Source: Poseidonibacter ostreae
Lineage (GTDB): Bacteria > Campylobacterota > Campylobacteria > Campylobacterales > Arcobacteraceae
Direction: 5' to 3'
DNA: 64,000 bases
Assembly (NCBI RefSeq): GCF_009208055.1
Contig: NZ_WFKI01000013.1
Span: 3,476 to 67,475 of the forward strand
Shown here: piece after piece, positions 25,834-36,200 of the stretch
How the letters are laid out: each line of letters begins with the position of its first letter
Position numbering within the stretch: the first letter of the stretch is position 1
Notes under the pieces: model-generated
Told to the model about the DNA's origin: nothing
Seen by the model: the letters and a program-made list of their open reading frames with translations, nothing else
Databases searched by the model: none
Position numbers and translations under genes: made by a program

Positions 25834-26913
25834 CTAGAAAGAGTATGCTAAAGTTGCTGTAATTTTATTATAATCATCATCACTGTTTTGTGCATTAACA
25901 TCAACAAAAAGTAATCCTGTTGATAAGTTATCTGTAATACTGTAATCAGCAGTAATATTTAATTCTTTCTCTTTATCTTGTGCATATTTAGTTTGTCCAT
26001 AAATAGAACCAAGTTCAAGACCTGCAATTTCATAACTTAATCCAATATATGTAGTGTCCGCATCAGCTACATAAACTTGATTACCATCTTCAAGAGGACT
26101 AATATTATCTCCTGCTGTATCCATACTACCAATGCCTGCATCTTTATCTGTTGTAATATATCCTGCATTTAACCCTAAAGCAGAAACAGAAGTTCTAGCT
26201 TCTAAATGCATAATTTGACCATCATTTGAAGATGCATCTTCACTTGAAGCAGCAATATGTCCAGTTACACCAAATGCATCAGTATCATAATCAGCTTTAA
26301 GACCATACCAACTTGCTACATCTTCTGCTTTGTAATAGTAAGGATTAAGAACTAAACCTTCAATTCCTTCATATTTTACATCTAATACATAAGCACCTTT
26401 ATCATCATTTACTTTTTCAAATGCTTCTAATTGGGCATCTGCATCAGCAGTAGCAATTCTTTTTGTATATCCTAAAGTGATTTCTGTATTAGGAACTGCA
26501 GTAACACCAACAACAGCTGCTTCATGAAAGTCACCCATCCACTCTAAGTCAATTTCTTGTCTACCAATAGTTATATTTGCAAGATCATTTCCATATGAAA
26601 TATTTGCAGTATGAACTAATGCTTTTGTATCTTCATTTCCGTAATCTCCATCTTCAACTTCTGAAAAGTCATGATTTCCTCTAAATCCTACAGATGCTTT
26701 AAAACCATTAAAATCAGCTGTTTCATATCCAAGTCCAATTGAACCAGATGTAAAACCTTCATCTGGATTATTTCCTTTTTTATTTGTTTTTTCTGCATAA
26801 AGTGTTACATCACCTGATACTGTTCCATTTTTAATTGAAGCATCAATAGTGTCATTTGCAAACATACTACTTGAAAGAAGTAATGAAGCTGCCGTTAAGT
26901 GTAATAATTTCAT
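25834..26913 (-). CDS. Outer membrane porin
   Basis: A 359-residue protein with a signal peptide (about 1-19, ending SMFAND) and a body of alternating amphipathic beta-strands (SGSIGLGYETADF, ASVGFRGNHDF, ITLGYTKRI). It ends in a C-terminal aromatic residue, TATLAYSF, as outer membrane beta-barrels do for BAM assembly. It matches the general Campylobacterota OprD-like porin pattern. A Fur-box-like site lies upstream, between it and the ABC ATPase gene, so it may respond to iron. Substrate selectivity cannot be read from the sequence. Confidence 0.88.
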   Translation of the reverse strand: MKLLHLTAASLLLSSSMFANDTIDASIKNGTVSGDVTLYAEKTNKKGNNPDEGFTSGSIGLGYETADFNGFKASVGFRGNHDFSEVEDGDYGNEDTKALVHTANISYGNDLANITIGRQEIDLEWMGDFHEAAVVGVTAVPNTEITLGYTKRIATADADAQLEAFEKVNDDKGAYVLDVKYEGIEGLVLNPYYYKAEDVASWYGLKADYDTDAFGVTGHIAASSEDASSNDGQIMHLEARTSVSALGLNAGYITTDKDAGIGSMDTAGDNISPLEDGNQVYVADADTTYIGLSYEIAGLELGSIYGQTKYAQDKEKELNITADYSITDNLSTGLLFVDVNAQNSDDDYNKITATLAYSF

Positions 26914-26983
26914 TTGTTTATTTTCCTTTTTGATAATTAATCTCAGAATATTAGCAAGATAAAACTTAAAAATAGATAATACT

Positions 26984-27002
26984 AATACTAATTATCATTA
27001 TG
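26984..27002. promoter_or_regulatory. Fur-box-like site 3
   Basis: AATACTAATTATCATTATG matches the reverse complement of the Fur consensus at 15 of 19 positions. It lies between the divergent porin (start 26913) and ABC ATPase (start 27075) genes and could control both. Confidence 0.58.
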
Positions 27003-27037
27003 CTAAATAAAGAGTGTAAAAATAAAGAATTCTGATG

Positions 27038-27043
27038 TATAAT
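27038..27043 (+). promoter_or_regulatory. Candidate -10 element for the ABC ATPase gene
   Basis: TATAAT 31 bases before the TTG start at 27075 and about 36 bases downstream of the Fur-box-like site. Confidence 0.45.
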
Positions 27044-27074
27044 ATTAAATTAAAAGAACAAAAAGGATGCTATT

Positions 27075-27878
27075 TTGAATAATAAAAATCCAGATTCAAT
27101 TATAGATTTTGAAAATATATATGTAAGTTATGATGTTAAACCAATTCTTGAAAATATAAATTTAAAGATTAAAGAAAAACAGCATTGGGTGATACTAGGT
27201 TCAAATGGAAGTGGTAAATCTACACTTATTAAACTTATATCAAATGACCTTTATCCAAATACTAAATATCCATTTAAAAAAGAGATGTTTGGCAAAAAAA
27301 GATGGGGTATCCTTGATTTAAAAAAGAACCTAGGAATTATTACAAATGATTTACATAACTATTTTGAAAAACAAGGAAGTTTTTTAAGTACTTATGAAGT
27401 AGTTTTAAGTGGTTATTTTAGTTCTATTGGTGTTTTTAAACATCAAGACTTTACTAAAGAACAGCATAAAAAAGCTTTAGAAGTTTTAGAGTTTCTTGAA
27501 ATTTTAGATATTAAAGACAAAAGAGTAGGTCAAATGAGTACAGGGCAGTTAAGGCGTTGTATTATCGGACGTGCTTTAATACATAATCCAAAAGCATTTA
27601 TACTTGATGAACCAACAGTTGGACTTGATATAAAAGCACAGAATAGTTTTATCAAATTAATTCAAAAGCTTTCATCAAAAGCTTCCATTATACTTGTAAC
27701 TCATCATATAGAAGAGATATTTGATGAAATTTCACATGTTGCACTTATGTACAATAAAACTATTTTTAAACAAGGTAAAAAAGATGAAATATTAACTTCA
27801 GAAAATTTATCAGAAATTTTTGAAATAGATATTAAACTTGAAAAAGAAAATCAGAAATATTATATAAAAAGTATATGA
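27075..27878 (+). CDS. ABC transporter ATP-binding protein without adjacent permease
   Basis: The protein has 267 residues. Walker A is GSNGSGKST from residue 42, the signature is MSTGQLRR, Walker B is AFILDEPT, and the switch His is in VTHHIEE. The layout resembles single-domain ATPases of metal-type or ModF-like transporters. No permease or binding-protein gene is next to it, so its partner must be encoded elsewhere or it acts outside transport. The start is TTG 27075, with AAAAGGA eight bases upstream. The Fur-box-like site and nearby iron genes suggest a role in metal supply, as inference. Confidence 0.88.
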   Translation: MNNKNPDSIIDFENIYVSYDVKPILENINLKIKEKQHWVILGSNGSGKSTLIKLISNDLYPNTKYPFKKEMFGKKRWGILDLKKNLGIITNDLHNYFEKQGSFLSTYEVVLSGYFSSIGVFKHQDFTKEQHKKALEVLEFLEILDIKDKRVGQMSTGQLRRCIIGRALIHNPKAFILDEPTVGLDIKAQNSFIKLIQKLSSKASIILVTHHIEEIFDEISHVALMYNKTIFKQGKKDEILTSENLSEIFEIDIKLEKENQKYYIKSI

Positions 27879-28048
27879 AAAATTTAATTATTTTTCTTCT
27901 TTATTTAAATTATTTAAATTAAATATTATTATTGTATATAGTTTTATTTTAATCAAACATCCCTAATTAATGGAAATTTTTTTACTTTTTTATTATATAA
28001 GATGAATCTTTAATAAATTATTTATGATATATTTTAGTTATTATAAGA

Positions 28049-28054
28049 TATAAT
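28049..28054 (+). promoter_or_regulatory. Candidate -10 element for the sensor kinase at 28082
   Basis: TATAAT followed 14 bases later by AAAGGAG (28069-28075) and ATG at 28082. The leader would be short. Confidence 0.45.
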
Positions 28055-28081
28055 ATATAAAAATTACAAAAGGAGATTTAA

Positions 28082-29893
28082 ATGAAATTATCAGTTAATG
28101 AAAATAAAATTCTTAATATAATTAAATTTTCTCCTATACTTTTTGTAGTTTTTATTTCTCTTTTTAGTTCGCAACTTTATTTGATTGAAAGAGAGAGTGA
28201 CTTTGAAAAAGAGATAAAAGTTACAAAAGAAAAATATTTATTTCAAAATAAAGAAAAAATAAAAAGTGAAATTGAAAGAATTTCAAACTTTATCAATTTT
28301 GAAAAAAGAAAAGCAATGAATTTGTTAAAAAAACAAATGGAAGAACGTGTTTATCAAGCTTATAGAATTGCTTATAATATATATATAAAAGAAAAAAATA
28401 CTTCGGATAAAGAAAAAGTATTATTGCTTATTAAAAACGTGCTTAATAGTATGTCTTACGATGATAAACAAGAGTATATTATTCTAAAAGATAGCAACAA
28501 AAATAATTTCTTAGAAATAAAAGAAAAGCTAGAAAAATTTGACACTAATAGCGAAAAAATAAGTTTTTATAAATACTTTGAACCCTTTGATTTGATAATT
28601 GGAACAGAAAAAAATATAAAGAACTATGAAAAAGAGTTACAACAAGATATATTATTAAGTGTAAAAAGTATAAAAGATGATAAAAGTACTTATATATTTA
28701 TATTTGACGAGAAAGGAAATGTCTTATCTCATCATAAAGACTCATTAATTGGGACAAATAGATATAATATCAAAAATCCTTTAGGTAAATATGTCGTAAA
28801 AGATATTATAGAATTTACGATATTAAATAAACAAGGCTATATGAATTATAGTACAGGAGTAAATCCTAAAAATTTACTTCATAGAGAAAAAACTTCATAT
28901 ATAAAATTAATAGATGATTGGAATTGGATTATTGGAACTGGTTTTTATCATGAAATATTTAATAAAGAAATAGAAAAGAAAACCAATGATTTATTATTGT
29001 CAGAAGAAAAGTCAATTAATAGAATTATAGTATTCTTTATAATTATTACCCTATCTCTTATTCTAATATCTTTTTATATTTCAAGAGTAATTGCTGAAAT
29101 GTTTTTAGATTATAAAAAAAGAATTGAAAAAGAAATCGAAAATACAATTAAAAAAGAAAAGTTATTAATTCAACAAAGTAAAATGGCTGCAATGGGAGAA
29201 ATGATAGGAAATATTGCTCACCAATGGAGACAGCCATTATCTACAATCTCAACTGCTTCTACTGGAGCAAAAATACAAAAAGAGATGAATTGTTTAAGTG
29301 ATGAGTCATTAAATAATTCACTAACTGCTATTAATGATTCAGCACAATATTTATCTAGAACAATTGATGATTTTAGAGATTTTTTTAATCCTTCTAATAA
29401 TAAAAAAGAAGAGTTTAATATCTCAGAAGCTATAACTAAAGCATTAAATTTAGTTAATTCACAATTTGCATCAAAAGATATAGAAATAATACAAAATATA
29501 GAAGAGTATAAATTAATATCAGTAGAAAACAAATTAATACAAGTTCTTATAAATATCCTTAATAATGCAAGAGATGCATTAATTACAACAGAAAATCAAA
29601 GAAGATTAATTTTTATAAATACATATAAAAAAGATGATATTTCATATATTGAAATATTAGATAATGCTGGTGGAATAGGTGCTAATACTATTGATAGAAT
29701 ATTTGAACCATATTTTACTACAAAACACAAGTCTTTAGGTACGGGTATTGGACTTTATATGAGTAAAGAGATTATAGATAAACATTTAAATGCTATTTTG
29801 CTTGCTTCTGATGAAAAGTATTCTTATGAAGGTTTTGAATATACTGGAGCTAGGTTCAAAATTGATTTTAATGCAGAAAGTAAAGCTATTTAA
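28082..29893 (+). CDS. Sensor histidine kinase with Cache domain
   Basis: A 603-residue kinase with a membrane helix (about 15-33), a long extracytoplasmic region with a Cache fold (FIFDEKGNVLSHHKD, WNWIIGTGFYHEIF), a second helix (about 315-335), a short coiled coil and the kinase core. The phosphoacceptor is His380 in GNIAHQWRQPLS. ATPase motifs are NILNNARDAL, DNAGGI and GTGIGLYM. Its core is closely related to that of the kinase at 2897 (STISTASTG, KEMN, ISSA-like runs shared), suggesting duplication. No response regulator is adjacent. It converges on the TRAP operon and might sense the same substrate, but that is inference. Confidence 0.9.
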   Translation: MKLSVNENKILNIIKFSPILFVVFISLFSSQLYLIERESDFEKEIKVTKEKYLFQNKEKIKSEIERISNFINFEKRKAMNLLKKQMEERVYQAYRIAYNIYIKEKNTSDKEKVLLLIKNVLNSMSYDDKQEYIILKDSNKNNFLEIKEKLEKFDTNSEKISFYKYFEPFDLIIGTEKNIKNYEKELQQDILLSVKSIKDDKSTYIFIFDEKGNVLSHHKDSLIGTNRYNIKNPLGKYVVKDIIEFTILNKQGYMNYSTGVNPKNLLHREKTSYIKLIDDWNWIIGTGFYHEIFNKEIEKKTNDLLLSEEKSINRIIVFFIIITLSLILISFYISRVIAEMFLDYKKRIEKEIENTIKKEKLLIQQSKMAAMGEMIGNIAHQWRQPLSTISTASTGAKIQKEMNCLSDESLNNSLTAINDSAQYLSRTIDDFRDFFNPSNNKKEEFNISEAITKALNLVNSQFASKDIEIIQNIEEYKLISVENKLIQVLINILNNARDALITTENQRRLIFINTYKKDDISYIEILDNAGGIGANTIDRIFEPYFTTKHKSLGTGIGLYMSKEIIDKHLNAILLASDEKYSYEGFEYTGARFKIDFNAESKAI

Positions 29894-29909
29894 ATAGTTT
29901 AATTAGAAA

Positions 29910-29944
29910 TAAAAAAAGGTAAGAGTAAAACTCTTACCTTTTTT
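29910..29944. terminator. Bidirectional terminator
   Basis: AAGGTAAGAG and CTCTTACCTT form a perfect stem around a short TAAAA loop, flanked by A and T runs, between the kinase gene and the convergent dctM gene. Confidence 0.88.
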
Positions 29945-29973
29945 ATTCATATAGTGTAGATAATTATCTATCT

Positions 29974-31254
29974 TCAACCATACATTAAGTTTGGTAACCA
30001 CAGTGCAATCTCAGGTACATAAGTTACAAGAATAAGTCCTGCTAAAATTGTCATCGTCCAAGGGAACGCTGCAACAATAACATCTTTTATACTCATCCCA
30101 GTAAGTCCAGAAGTTACAAATAGGTTAAGCCCAACAGGTGGGGATACCATTCCTAATTCCATATTGATAGTAATTACAATACCAAAGTGAATTGGATCAA
30201 TTCCAAGTGCAACAGCAACTGGAAGTAATAAAGGAACCATAATCATAATAATTGCAGATGGCTCCATGAAAGACCCAGCTAAAATTAAAAGTACGTTTAC
30301 CATCAGTAAGAACATATATTTATCAACATTTGCTTCAATTAATGTTTCTGTAATTCCTTGAGGAATATTTTCAATTGTAAGAAAATGTGCAAATAACATT
30401 GCATTAGCAATAATAAACATAATCATTGCAGTTGTTTTTGCTGAATCTAAAGCAGTAGAGAAAAACTCCGCTATTTTGATATCTTTATAAACAAATACTG
30501 ATATGAAAAATGCCCAAATAGCTGCAACAGCTGCTGCTTCAGTTGGAGTGAATATACCACCATAAATACCACCAATAACAATAACAATTGTCATAAGGCC
30601 CCATGATGCATCTTTCATTTTTGAAAGTCTTTCTCTAAATGGTGCAGGCTCAGTTCTTTTAAATCCAAGTCTAACAGCTCCAATATATGTAACAACCATC
30701 ATCATAACACCAAGTAAAATACCTGGAACAACACCTGCCATAAATAATCTACCAATAGAAACTTCAGCTGTAACTCCATATACAATTAAAACAATTGAAG
30801 GTGGAATTAAAATACCTAAAGAACCTGCAGTTGCAATTGTACCAACGGCATATTTCTTAGGATACCCAGCATTTATAATTGCTCCAAACATAATAGAACC
30901 AATTGCAACAACAGTTGCTGGTGAACTTCCTGAAACTGCTGCAAAAATAATAGATGCAAAAATTGCAGAAATTGGTAAACCACCTGGAAGGTGTCCTACG
31001 ATTGATTTTGCAAACTCAATAATTCTATTAGCGGCACTTCCTTTTGAAAGTAAGTTTCCAGCTAAAATAAACATTGGAATTGCCATTAATGAATAATGTT
31101 CAATCTTTTCAAATAATAAAGATGCAATCATAATTGGATCTTGATCTGTAAATATCATAAATGATGCAAATGTAGCAGCACCAAGACATATCGCAATTGG
31201 AGCACCTAAAATAACAAGGAAGAAAAATAATCCAAATAGTACAGCTATACTCAT
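29974..31254 (-). CDS. dctM: TRAP transporter large permease
   Basis: This 426-residue, very hydrophobic protein has about twelve membrane segments and the DctM family pattern (GAPIAICLGAATFASF, AIPMFILAGNLLSKG, GSSPATVVAIGSIMF, PPSIVLIVYG, FTPTEAAAVAAIWAF). It forms the ion-driven translocation channel of a tripartite ATP-independent transporter. Its start overlaps the end of the small permease gene by four bases. The terminator at 29910-29944 ends the operon. Substrates of such systems are usually C4-dicarboxylates or other organic acids. Confidence 0.96.
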   Translation of the reverse strand: MSIAVLFGLFFFLVILGAPIAICLGAATFASFMIFTDQDPIMIASLLFEKIEHYSLMAIPMFILAGNLLSKGSAANRIIEFAKSIVGHLPGGLPISAIFASIIFAAVSGSSPATVVAIGSIMFGAIINAGYPKKYAVGTIATAGSLGILIPPSIVLIVYGVTAEVSIGRLFMAGVVPGILLGVMMMVVTYIGAVRLGFKRTEPAPFRERLSKMKDASWGLMTIVIVIGGIYGGIFTPTEAAAVAAIWAFFISVFVYKDIKIAEFFSTALDSAKTTAMIMFIIANAMLFAHFLTIENIPQGITETLIEANVDKYMFLLMVNVLLILAGSFMEPSAIIMIMVPLLLPVAVALGIDPIHFGIVITINMELGMVSPPVGLNLFVTSGLTGMSIKDVIVAAFPWTMTILAGLILVTYVPEIALWLPNLMYG

Positions 31255-31868
31255 AACATTCCTCCTGTTTTCTTTTCAACTTCTTTAACTATATTATTTA
31301 AGTTTTCTACGTGCTTATTATCTTTATTTTTTGCACCAACACCCATACCAGCTAAAACTTGTTCTGCTTCACTTTCAGCAACAACTTCTTCATGTGGAGT
31401 TTTCACAATCTGAACTATCTTTTCACCAACTCTAAATGCTGCGAAAAAGAAAGAGATTGGAATTACTAAATACACAATCCACATTGGCATATCCCATAAA
31501 TCAATTGATCTCTCATCAAGTTCAATTAAAAGGAATAGATATTCATATCCATAATATGCAATTGCTAATAAAAATGTAATTGTCACTGTATGTGACATTA
31601 AAAGCATAACTTTTGCTATTTTTGAAGGCATTAAATCTAATACAACAGTTACTGCAATATGAGCATCTTTTTTAAAACAATATGCAGCACCGAAGAAGGC
31701 ACTCCAAAGGAATAAAAAGATTGTAAGCTCAGTTGCCCATACTAATGACGCGTCAAAAGCATATCTTGCAACAACATTAGTAAAAGCAACAGCAACACCG
31801 GCTGTTATACCGATGGCTGCTATTGATTGATTTATATAGCCTATAATTTTACTTATAATCCTAATCAT
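31251..31868 (-). CDS. dctQ: TRAP transporter small permease
   Basis: The protein has 205 residues with four membrane helices of the DctQ family (TNVVARYAFDASLVWATELTIF, WSAFFGAAYCFKKDAHIAV, and WDMPMWIVYLVIPISF). It pairs with DctM in the membrane. Unusually, a charged tail of about 50 residues follows the last helix, ending VEKKTGGML. It lies two bases after the dctP stop and overlaps dctM. Confidence 0.93.
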   Translation of the reverse strand: MIRIISKIIGYINQSIAAIGITAGVAVAFTNVVARYAFDASLVWATELTIFLFLWSAFFGAAYCFKKDAHIAVTVVLDLMPSKIAKVMLLMSHTVTITFLLAIAYYGYEYLFLLIELDERSIDLWDMPMWIVYLVIPISFFFAAFRVGEKIVQIVKTPHEEVVAESEAEQVLAGMGVGAKNKDNKHVENLNNIVKEVEKKTGGML

Positions 31869-31870
31869 GA

Positions 31871-32866
31871 TTATTTAGTCGCTATTGTTTTCTCAATTAA
31901 ATCTTTTCCGATTGTTTTATCAGAATAGAACTCTGGGTAAATCTTACTTACAGCATTTCTCCAAGCATCTTTTTGCTCAGCAGTTAAATTATGAATTGTT
32001 AAATTACCAGTTTTATCTGCATATGCTTTGATTTGTGCTAATTGAGAATCATTTAATTCTTGTGCATATTCTCTTTCTTTTTCTGTAGCTTCATTCATAG
32101 CTTGAGTTACATTTGCTTGTAAATCAGCTGGTAAGCTATTCCAGAATTTTTTAGACATTACTACTAAGTAACCTAAGTATCCATGGTTAGTAATAGTCAT
32201 ATGTTTTTGAACTTCGTGGAATTTTTTAGTAAAGATATTAGAGTTTGTATTTTCTTGACCATCAATTACACCTTGTTGTAAGCCTGAATATACTTCAGAG
32301 AAAGGCATCATTTGTGGATTTGCTCCAACTGCGTGGAATTGAGCTTCTAATACTTTTGAAGACATAATTCTGAATTTTTGACCTTGTGCATCTTTTGGAG
32401 TTAATAAAGGTTCTTTATTAGTTGATAATTGTTTAAAACCATTATCCCAGAAGTTTAATGCAATAATACCTTTAGCTGCAACTTTATCTTTTAATGCTTG
32501 TCCAACTTCTCCATCTTGTACTCTATGTAAGTGGTCAATATCTTTGAATAAAAATGGTAAGTCAAATAATGCTAAGTTAGGTACAATTTTACCAAATTTA
32601 GAAAATGATGGAGCTGCCATTTGAACTGAATTTAATCTAATTGCTTTTAAAACAGCGTTATCTTTATATAACTGAGATGATGGATAAACTTGAACGTCAA
32701 TCTTCCCTGCTGATAACTCTTCTAATCTTTTTTCAAAGAAATCTGCTGCTTTACCTTTTGGTGTGTTTGCACTTACAACGTGAGAAAACTTTAACGTGTA
32801 ATCTGCTGCCATTGATGAACTTGCTACCACTGCTGCTGCGATAGTTCCTAATAGTAATTTTTTCAT
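31871..32866 (-). CDS. dctP: TRAP transporter solute-binding protein, DctP family
   Basis: A 331-residue periplasmic binding protein. The signal peptide (about 1-20) ends SSMAAD. Family hallmarks include FSHVVSANTPKGKAA at the N-terminus, QLYKDNAVLKAIRLNSVQM, DLPFLFKD, the carboxylate-binding Arg in KFRIMSS and the GVIDGQENTNSNI motif. It captures an organic acid, most likely a C4-dicarboxylate, and delivers it to DctQM. The ribosome-binding site AAGGAGA is strong and TATAAT lies just upstream. Being first in the operon fits its usual excess over the permease. Confidence 0.96.
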   Translation of the reverse strand: MKKLLLGTIAAAVVASSSMAADYTLKFSHVVSANTPKGKAADFFEKRLEELSAGKIDVQVYPSSQLYKDNAVLKAIRLNSVQMAAPSFSKFGKIVPNLALFDLPFLFKDIDHLHRVQDGEVGQALKDKVAAKGIIALNFWDNGFKQLSTNKEPLLTPKDAQGQKFRIMSSKVLEAQFHAVGANPQMMPFSEVYSGLQQGVIDGQENTNSNIFTKKFHEVQKHMTITNHGYLGYLVVMSKKFWNSLPADLQANVTQAMNEATEKEREYAQELNDSQLAQIKAYADKTGNLTIHNLTAEQKDAWRNAVSKIYPEFYSDKTIGKDLIEKTIATK

Positions 32867-32898
32867 AATTATATCTCCTTAATTTTTGATATGAAAAA

Positions 32899-32931
32899 AT
32901 TATAGTCTAAAGTTATGTATCTATTATGTAT
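32899..32931 (-). promoter_or_regulatory. dctP promoter with helical-turn direct repeats
   Basis: The minus-strand -10 is TATAAT (32904-32899). Two copies of TTATGTAT on the + strand, 11 bases apart, lie over the -35 region, the layout of a site for a response regulator dimer. The regulator is not identified. Confidence 0.45.
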
Positions 32932-33056
32932 TTTTATGCAAATTATAAAAGTTTTTTTACATAAAGAAAATATATACTTATTAAGTTAATTTAATAGTTA
33001 AAGAAAATTATAAGACTTGAATAAAAGTAGTATAAAAAGTATTCTATAAAGTAGTA

Positions 33057-33075
33057 CTAATAACTTAGCTATTAG
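33057..33075. promoter_or_regulatory. Imperfect palindrome upstream of gltB
   Basis: CTAATAACTTAGCTATTAG is symmetric at 16 of 18 paired positions around a central T. It lies about 150 bases before gltB and could be an operator for nitrogen control, but no factor is known from the sequence. Confidence 0.35.
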
Positions 33076-33221
33076 TTTCATATAAATTGCACTACAGTTG
33101 CATTTGTGAACTTTTTTAACACTTTTAATATCAATTGATTTTAACCATATTTTAAAGAAATTTAAAGTATATTATTGCACTTTACTATGGAATATATAAA
33201 GATTTAACATAAAGGAAAAAG

Positions 33222-36200
33222 ATGGGTTGTAATTTAGACTTACTAACTTCTTTTAAAGATAACTGTGGGTTTGGTCTTGTTGCTGATATGCAGAATAGAC
33301 AAAGCCATAAGAATTTAGAAGATGCAATAACTTCACTAGAAAGAATGATGCACAGAGGTGCAGTAGCAGCGGATGGTAAAACTGGAGATGGTTCTGGTTT
33401 ATTATTATCTATTCCAGAATATTTTATGAGAAAAGTAGCAACTAAAGAGGGTGTTGATTTACCTGAAACTTATGGTATTGCTATGATTTTTGCTAAAGAC
33501 TTATCTGATATTGATACATTTGAAGAGTTTTGTGAAAACAATGACTTAAAAGTTGTATTAAGAAGAACAGTTCCTGTAGATACGGATGCATTAGGGGCAC
33601 AAGCACTAGCTTCTCTACCAAATATTATTCAAGTATTTGTAGTACCTAATACTTTAATGTCATCAAAAAGATTTGATGCAATGCTTTACTTAACAAGAAA
33701 AGAGTGTGAGCATAAATTAATAGATAAAAAAGATTTTTATATTCCAACTTTTTCATCTAAAGTAATCGCTTACAAAGGTCTTATTATGCCTACGCATATT
33801 AAGCATTTTTATGTTGACTTAAGAGATGAAGATTTTAAAATTTCTTTCTCACTATTTCACCAAAGATTCTCAACAAATACTCTACCTCAATGGAAATTAG
33901 CACAACCGTTTAGAGCAATTGCTCATAATGGTGAAATCAACTCTGTTGAAGCAAATAGATTTAATGTAGAAATTAAATCTGAACAATTAAAATCAGAAAT
34001 TTTCTCAGATGCAGAAATTAAACGATTATTACCAATCTTGCAAGTAGGTTCATCTGATTCTGCTTCTTTAGATAATATGTTTGAATTTATGTTAGCAAAT
34101 GGCGTTGACTTCTTTAAAGCTGCACGTTCATTAGTTCCTGCACCTTGGCAAAATGCACCACATATGGATGCGGATTTAAGAGCATTCTATGAATATACTG
34201 CAACTGCAATGGAAGCATGGGATGGACCTGCTGCTGTTTCTTTAACGGATGGTAGACATATTGGATGTTTAATTGATAGAAATGGATTAAGACCTTCTAA
34301 ATATGTAATTACAAAAGATGATAAATTATATATTACATCTGAATACGGAACATTATCTTTAGATGAAGATAATATTTTAGAAAGAGGTAGATTACAATCA
34401 GGAGAAATGATTGCACTTGACCTTAAGCATGGGAAAGTATTAAAAGAAGATGATATTAATGATTACTTAAAATCATCTCAATATTATTCTAAGTGGTTAA
34501 ACGAAGACATGGATTATATCCAAGAATATATTGAAGATTCTTTCTTAAATACAAGTGATTATATCTTTGATGATTTAGAAAAGAAACAAAAATACTTCAA
34601 TATTACTTATGAAGCAATTGATCAAATGATTGAGCCAATGGCTACAGATGGAAAAGAACCAGTTGGTTCTATGGGTGATGATACTCCTTTAGCATGTTTC
34701 TCTGAAGTAAATAGAAATTTTACTGATTTCTTCAAACAAAAATTTGCACAAGTTACAAATCCTCCTATTGATCCATATAGAGAAAAAGTTGTAATGTCTT
34801 TAGAAACAGGATTTGGTCAGATTCATAATATTTTATCTGAGCAACCAGAATTTGCAAAAAGATTAAAAACAACTAGTCCTATTTTAATGAAAGAAAAATT
34901 TGATATTCTTCACTCTTTTGGTTACACGCAATCTCCAAGATATGATGCATATTATAAAAATAAAACATTCTCAACTACTTTTACTACAGACTTAAAAGCT
35001 TCATTAGTTGCATTATCAGCTAAAGTTGTAAAAGCTGTAAAAGAAGAAAAAGTTTCTGTTATTATTTTAGATGATAGAAAAGTTGGAGAAAAAGCTAAAT
35101 TAATTCCAATGGCTATGGCTGTTGGATATATAAATCACCAATTGTTAAAAGAAGAAGTAAGACATTCAGTTTCAATTGTAACAGTAACGGGAGAGGTTTA
35201 TGATCCTCATATGGCTGCTGTTTTAATTGGATTTGGTGCAACTGCAATTTATCCATATATGATGTATGCAACTACTGTTGCATTATTTAAAAGAAAAGAA
35301 TTATCTAAGTATGAATTACAAAGATTACTTAAAAATACACAAAAATCTGTAAATGCTGGTTTATTAAAAATCATGTCAAAAATGGGTATTTGTACAATTG
35401 CTTCATATAGAAACTCTGGATTATTTGATGTTATTGGTTTATCTGATGAGATTACAGAAGATTGTTTTGAGGGTGCTTATACTGATTTAGCTGGTTTAAC
35501 TTATGAAGATATTGAAGCAAGAATTGAAAAATCTCATATAAATGCATACATTGATGAAAATTGTATGTTCCCACTTGATTTAGGTGGTTTCTATAAGTAC
35601 TCTAATGGTGGTGAATACCATGATTATGGTCCAGCAACTACTAAAGCTATGCACAATAAAAATGCTAGTAAAAAAGAAGACATTTCTGATTTTGATAGTT
35701 TAAAACAGTTAGTTGAAACTAGAGATAAAAAGTTTATTAGAGATTTCTTTGAATTTAATTCTGATAAAGAAGCTATTGATGTAAGTAGTGTTGAATCTAA
35801 AGAAGATATCTTTAAAAGATTCGCATCAGCTGCTATGTCATGTGGTTCTATTTCTCCTGAAGCACATGAAGCAATTGCCCAAGCTATGAATACAATTGGT
35901 GGTTCTTCAAACTCAGGTGAGGGTGGAGAAGATCCAAAAAGATTTAATACACTAAAAAACTCTAAAATTAAACAAATTGCATCTGGAAGATTTGGGGTAA
36001 CTCCTGGATATTTAAGATCAGCAGAAGAGTTACAAATTAAAGTTGCACAAGGTGCAAAACCAGGTGAAGGTGGACAATTACCAGGTCATAAAGTTACTCC
36101 ATTAATTGCAACTTTAAGACATACAGTAGCAGGTGTTACTTTAATTTCACCACCACCACATCATGATATTTATTCTATTGAAGATTTAGCACAATTAATT

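Larger units (their letters stand above)
32867..33221. promoter_or_regulatory. 355-base intergenic region between divergent dctP and gltB
   Basis: This is the only gene-free stretch longer than 300 bases. It is very AT-rich and holds no convincing open reading frame. The dctP side has a minus-strand TATAAT at 32899-32904 and a direct repeat of TTATGTAT (32913-32920 and 32924-32931). The middle carries an imperfect palindrome at 33057-33075. The gltB ribosome-binding site is AAAGGAAAAAG just before 33222. No hairpin terminator is seen. Confidence 0.7.
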
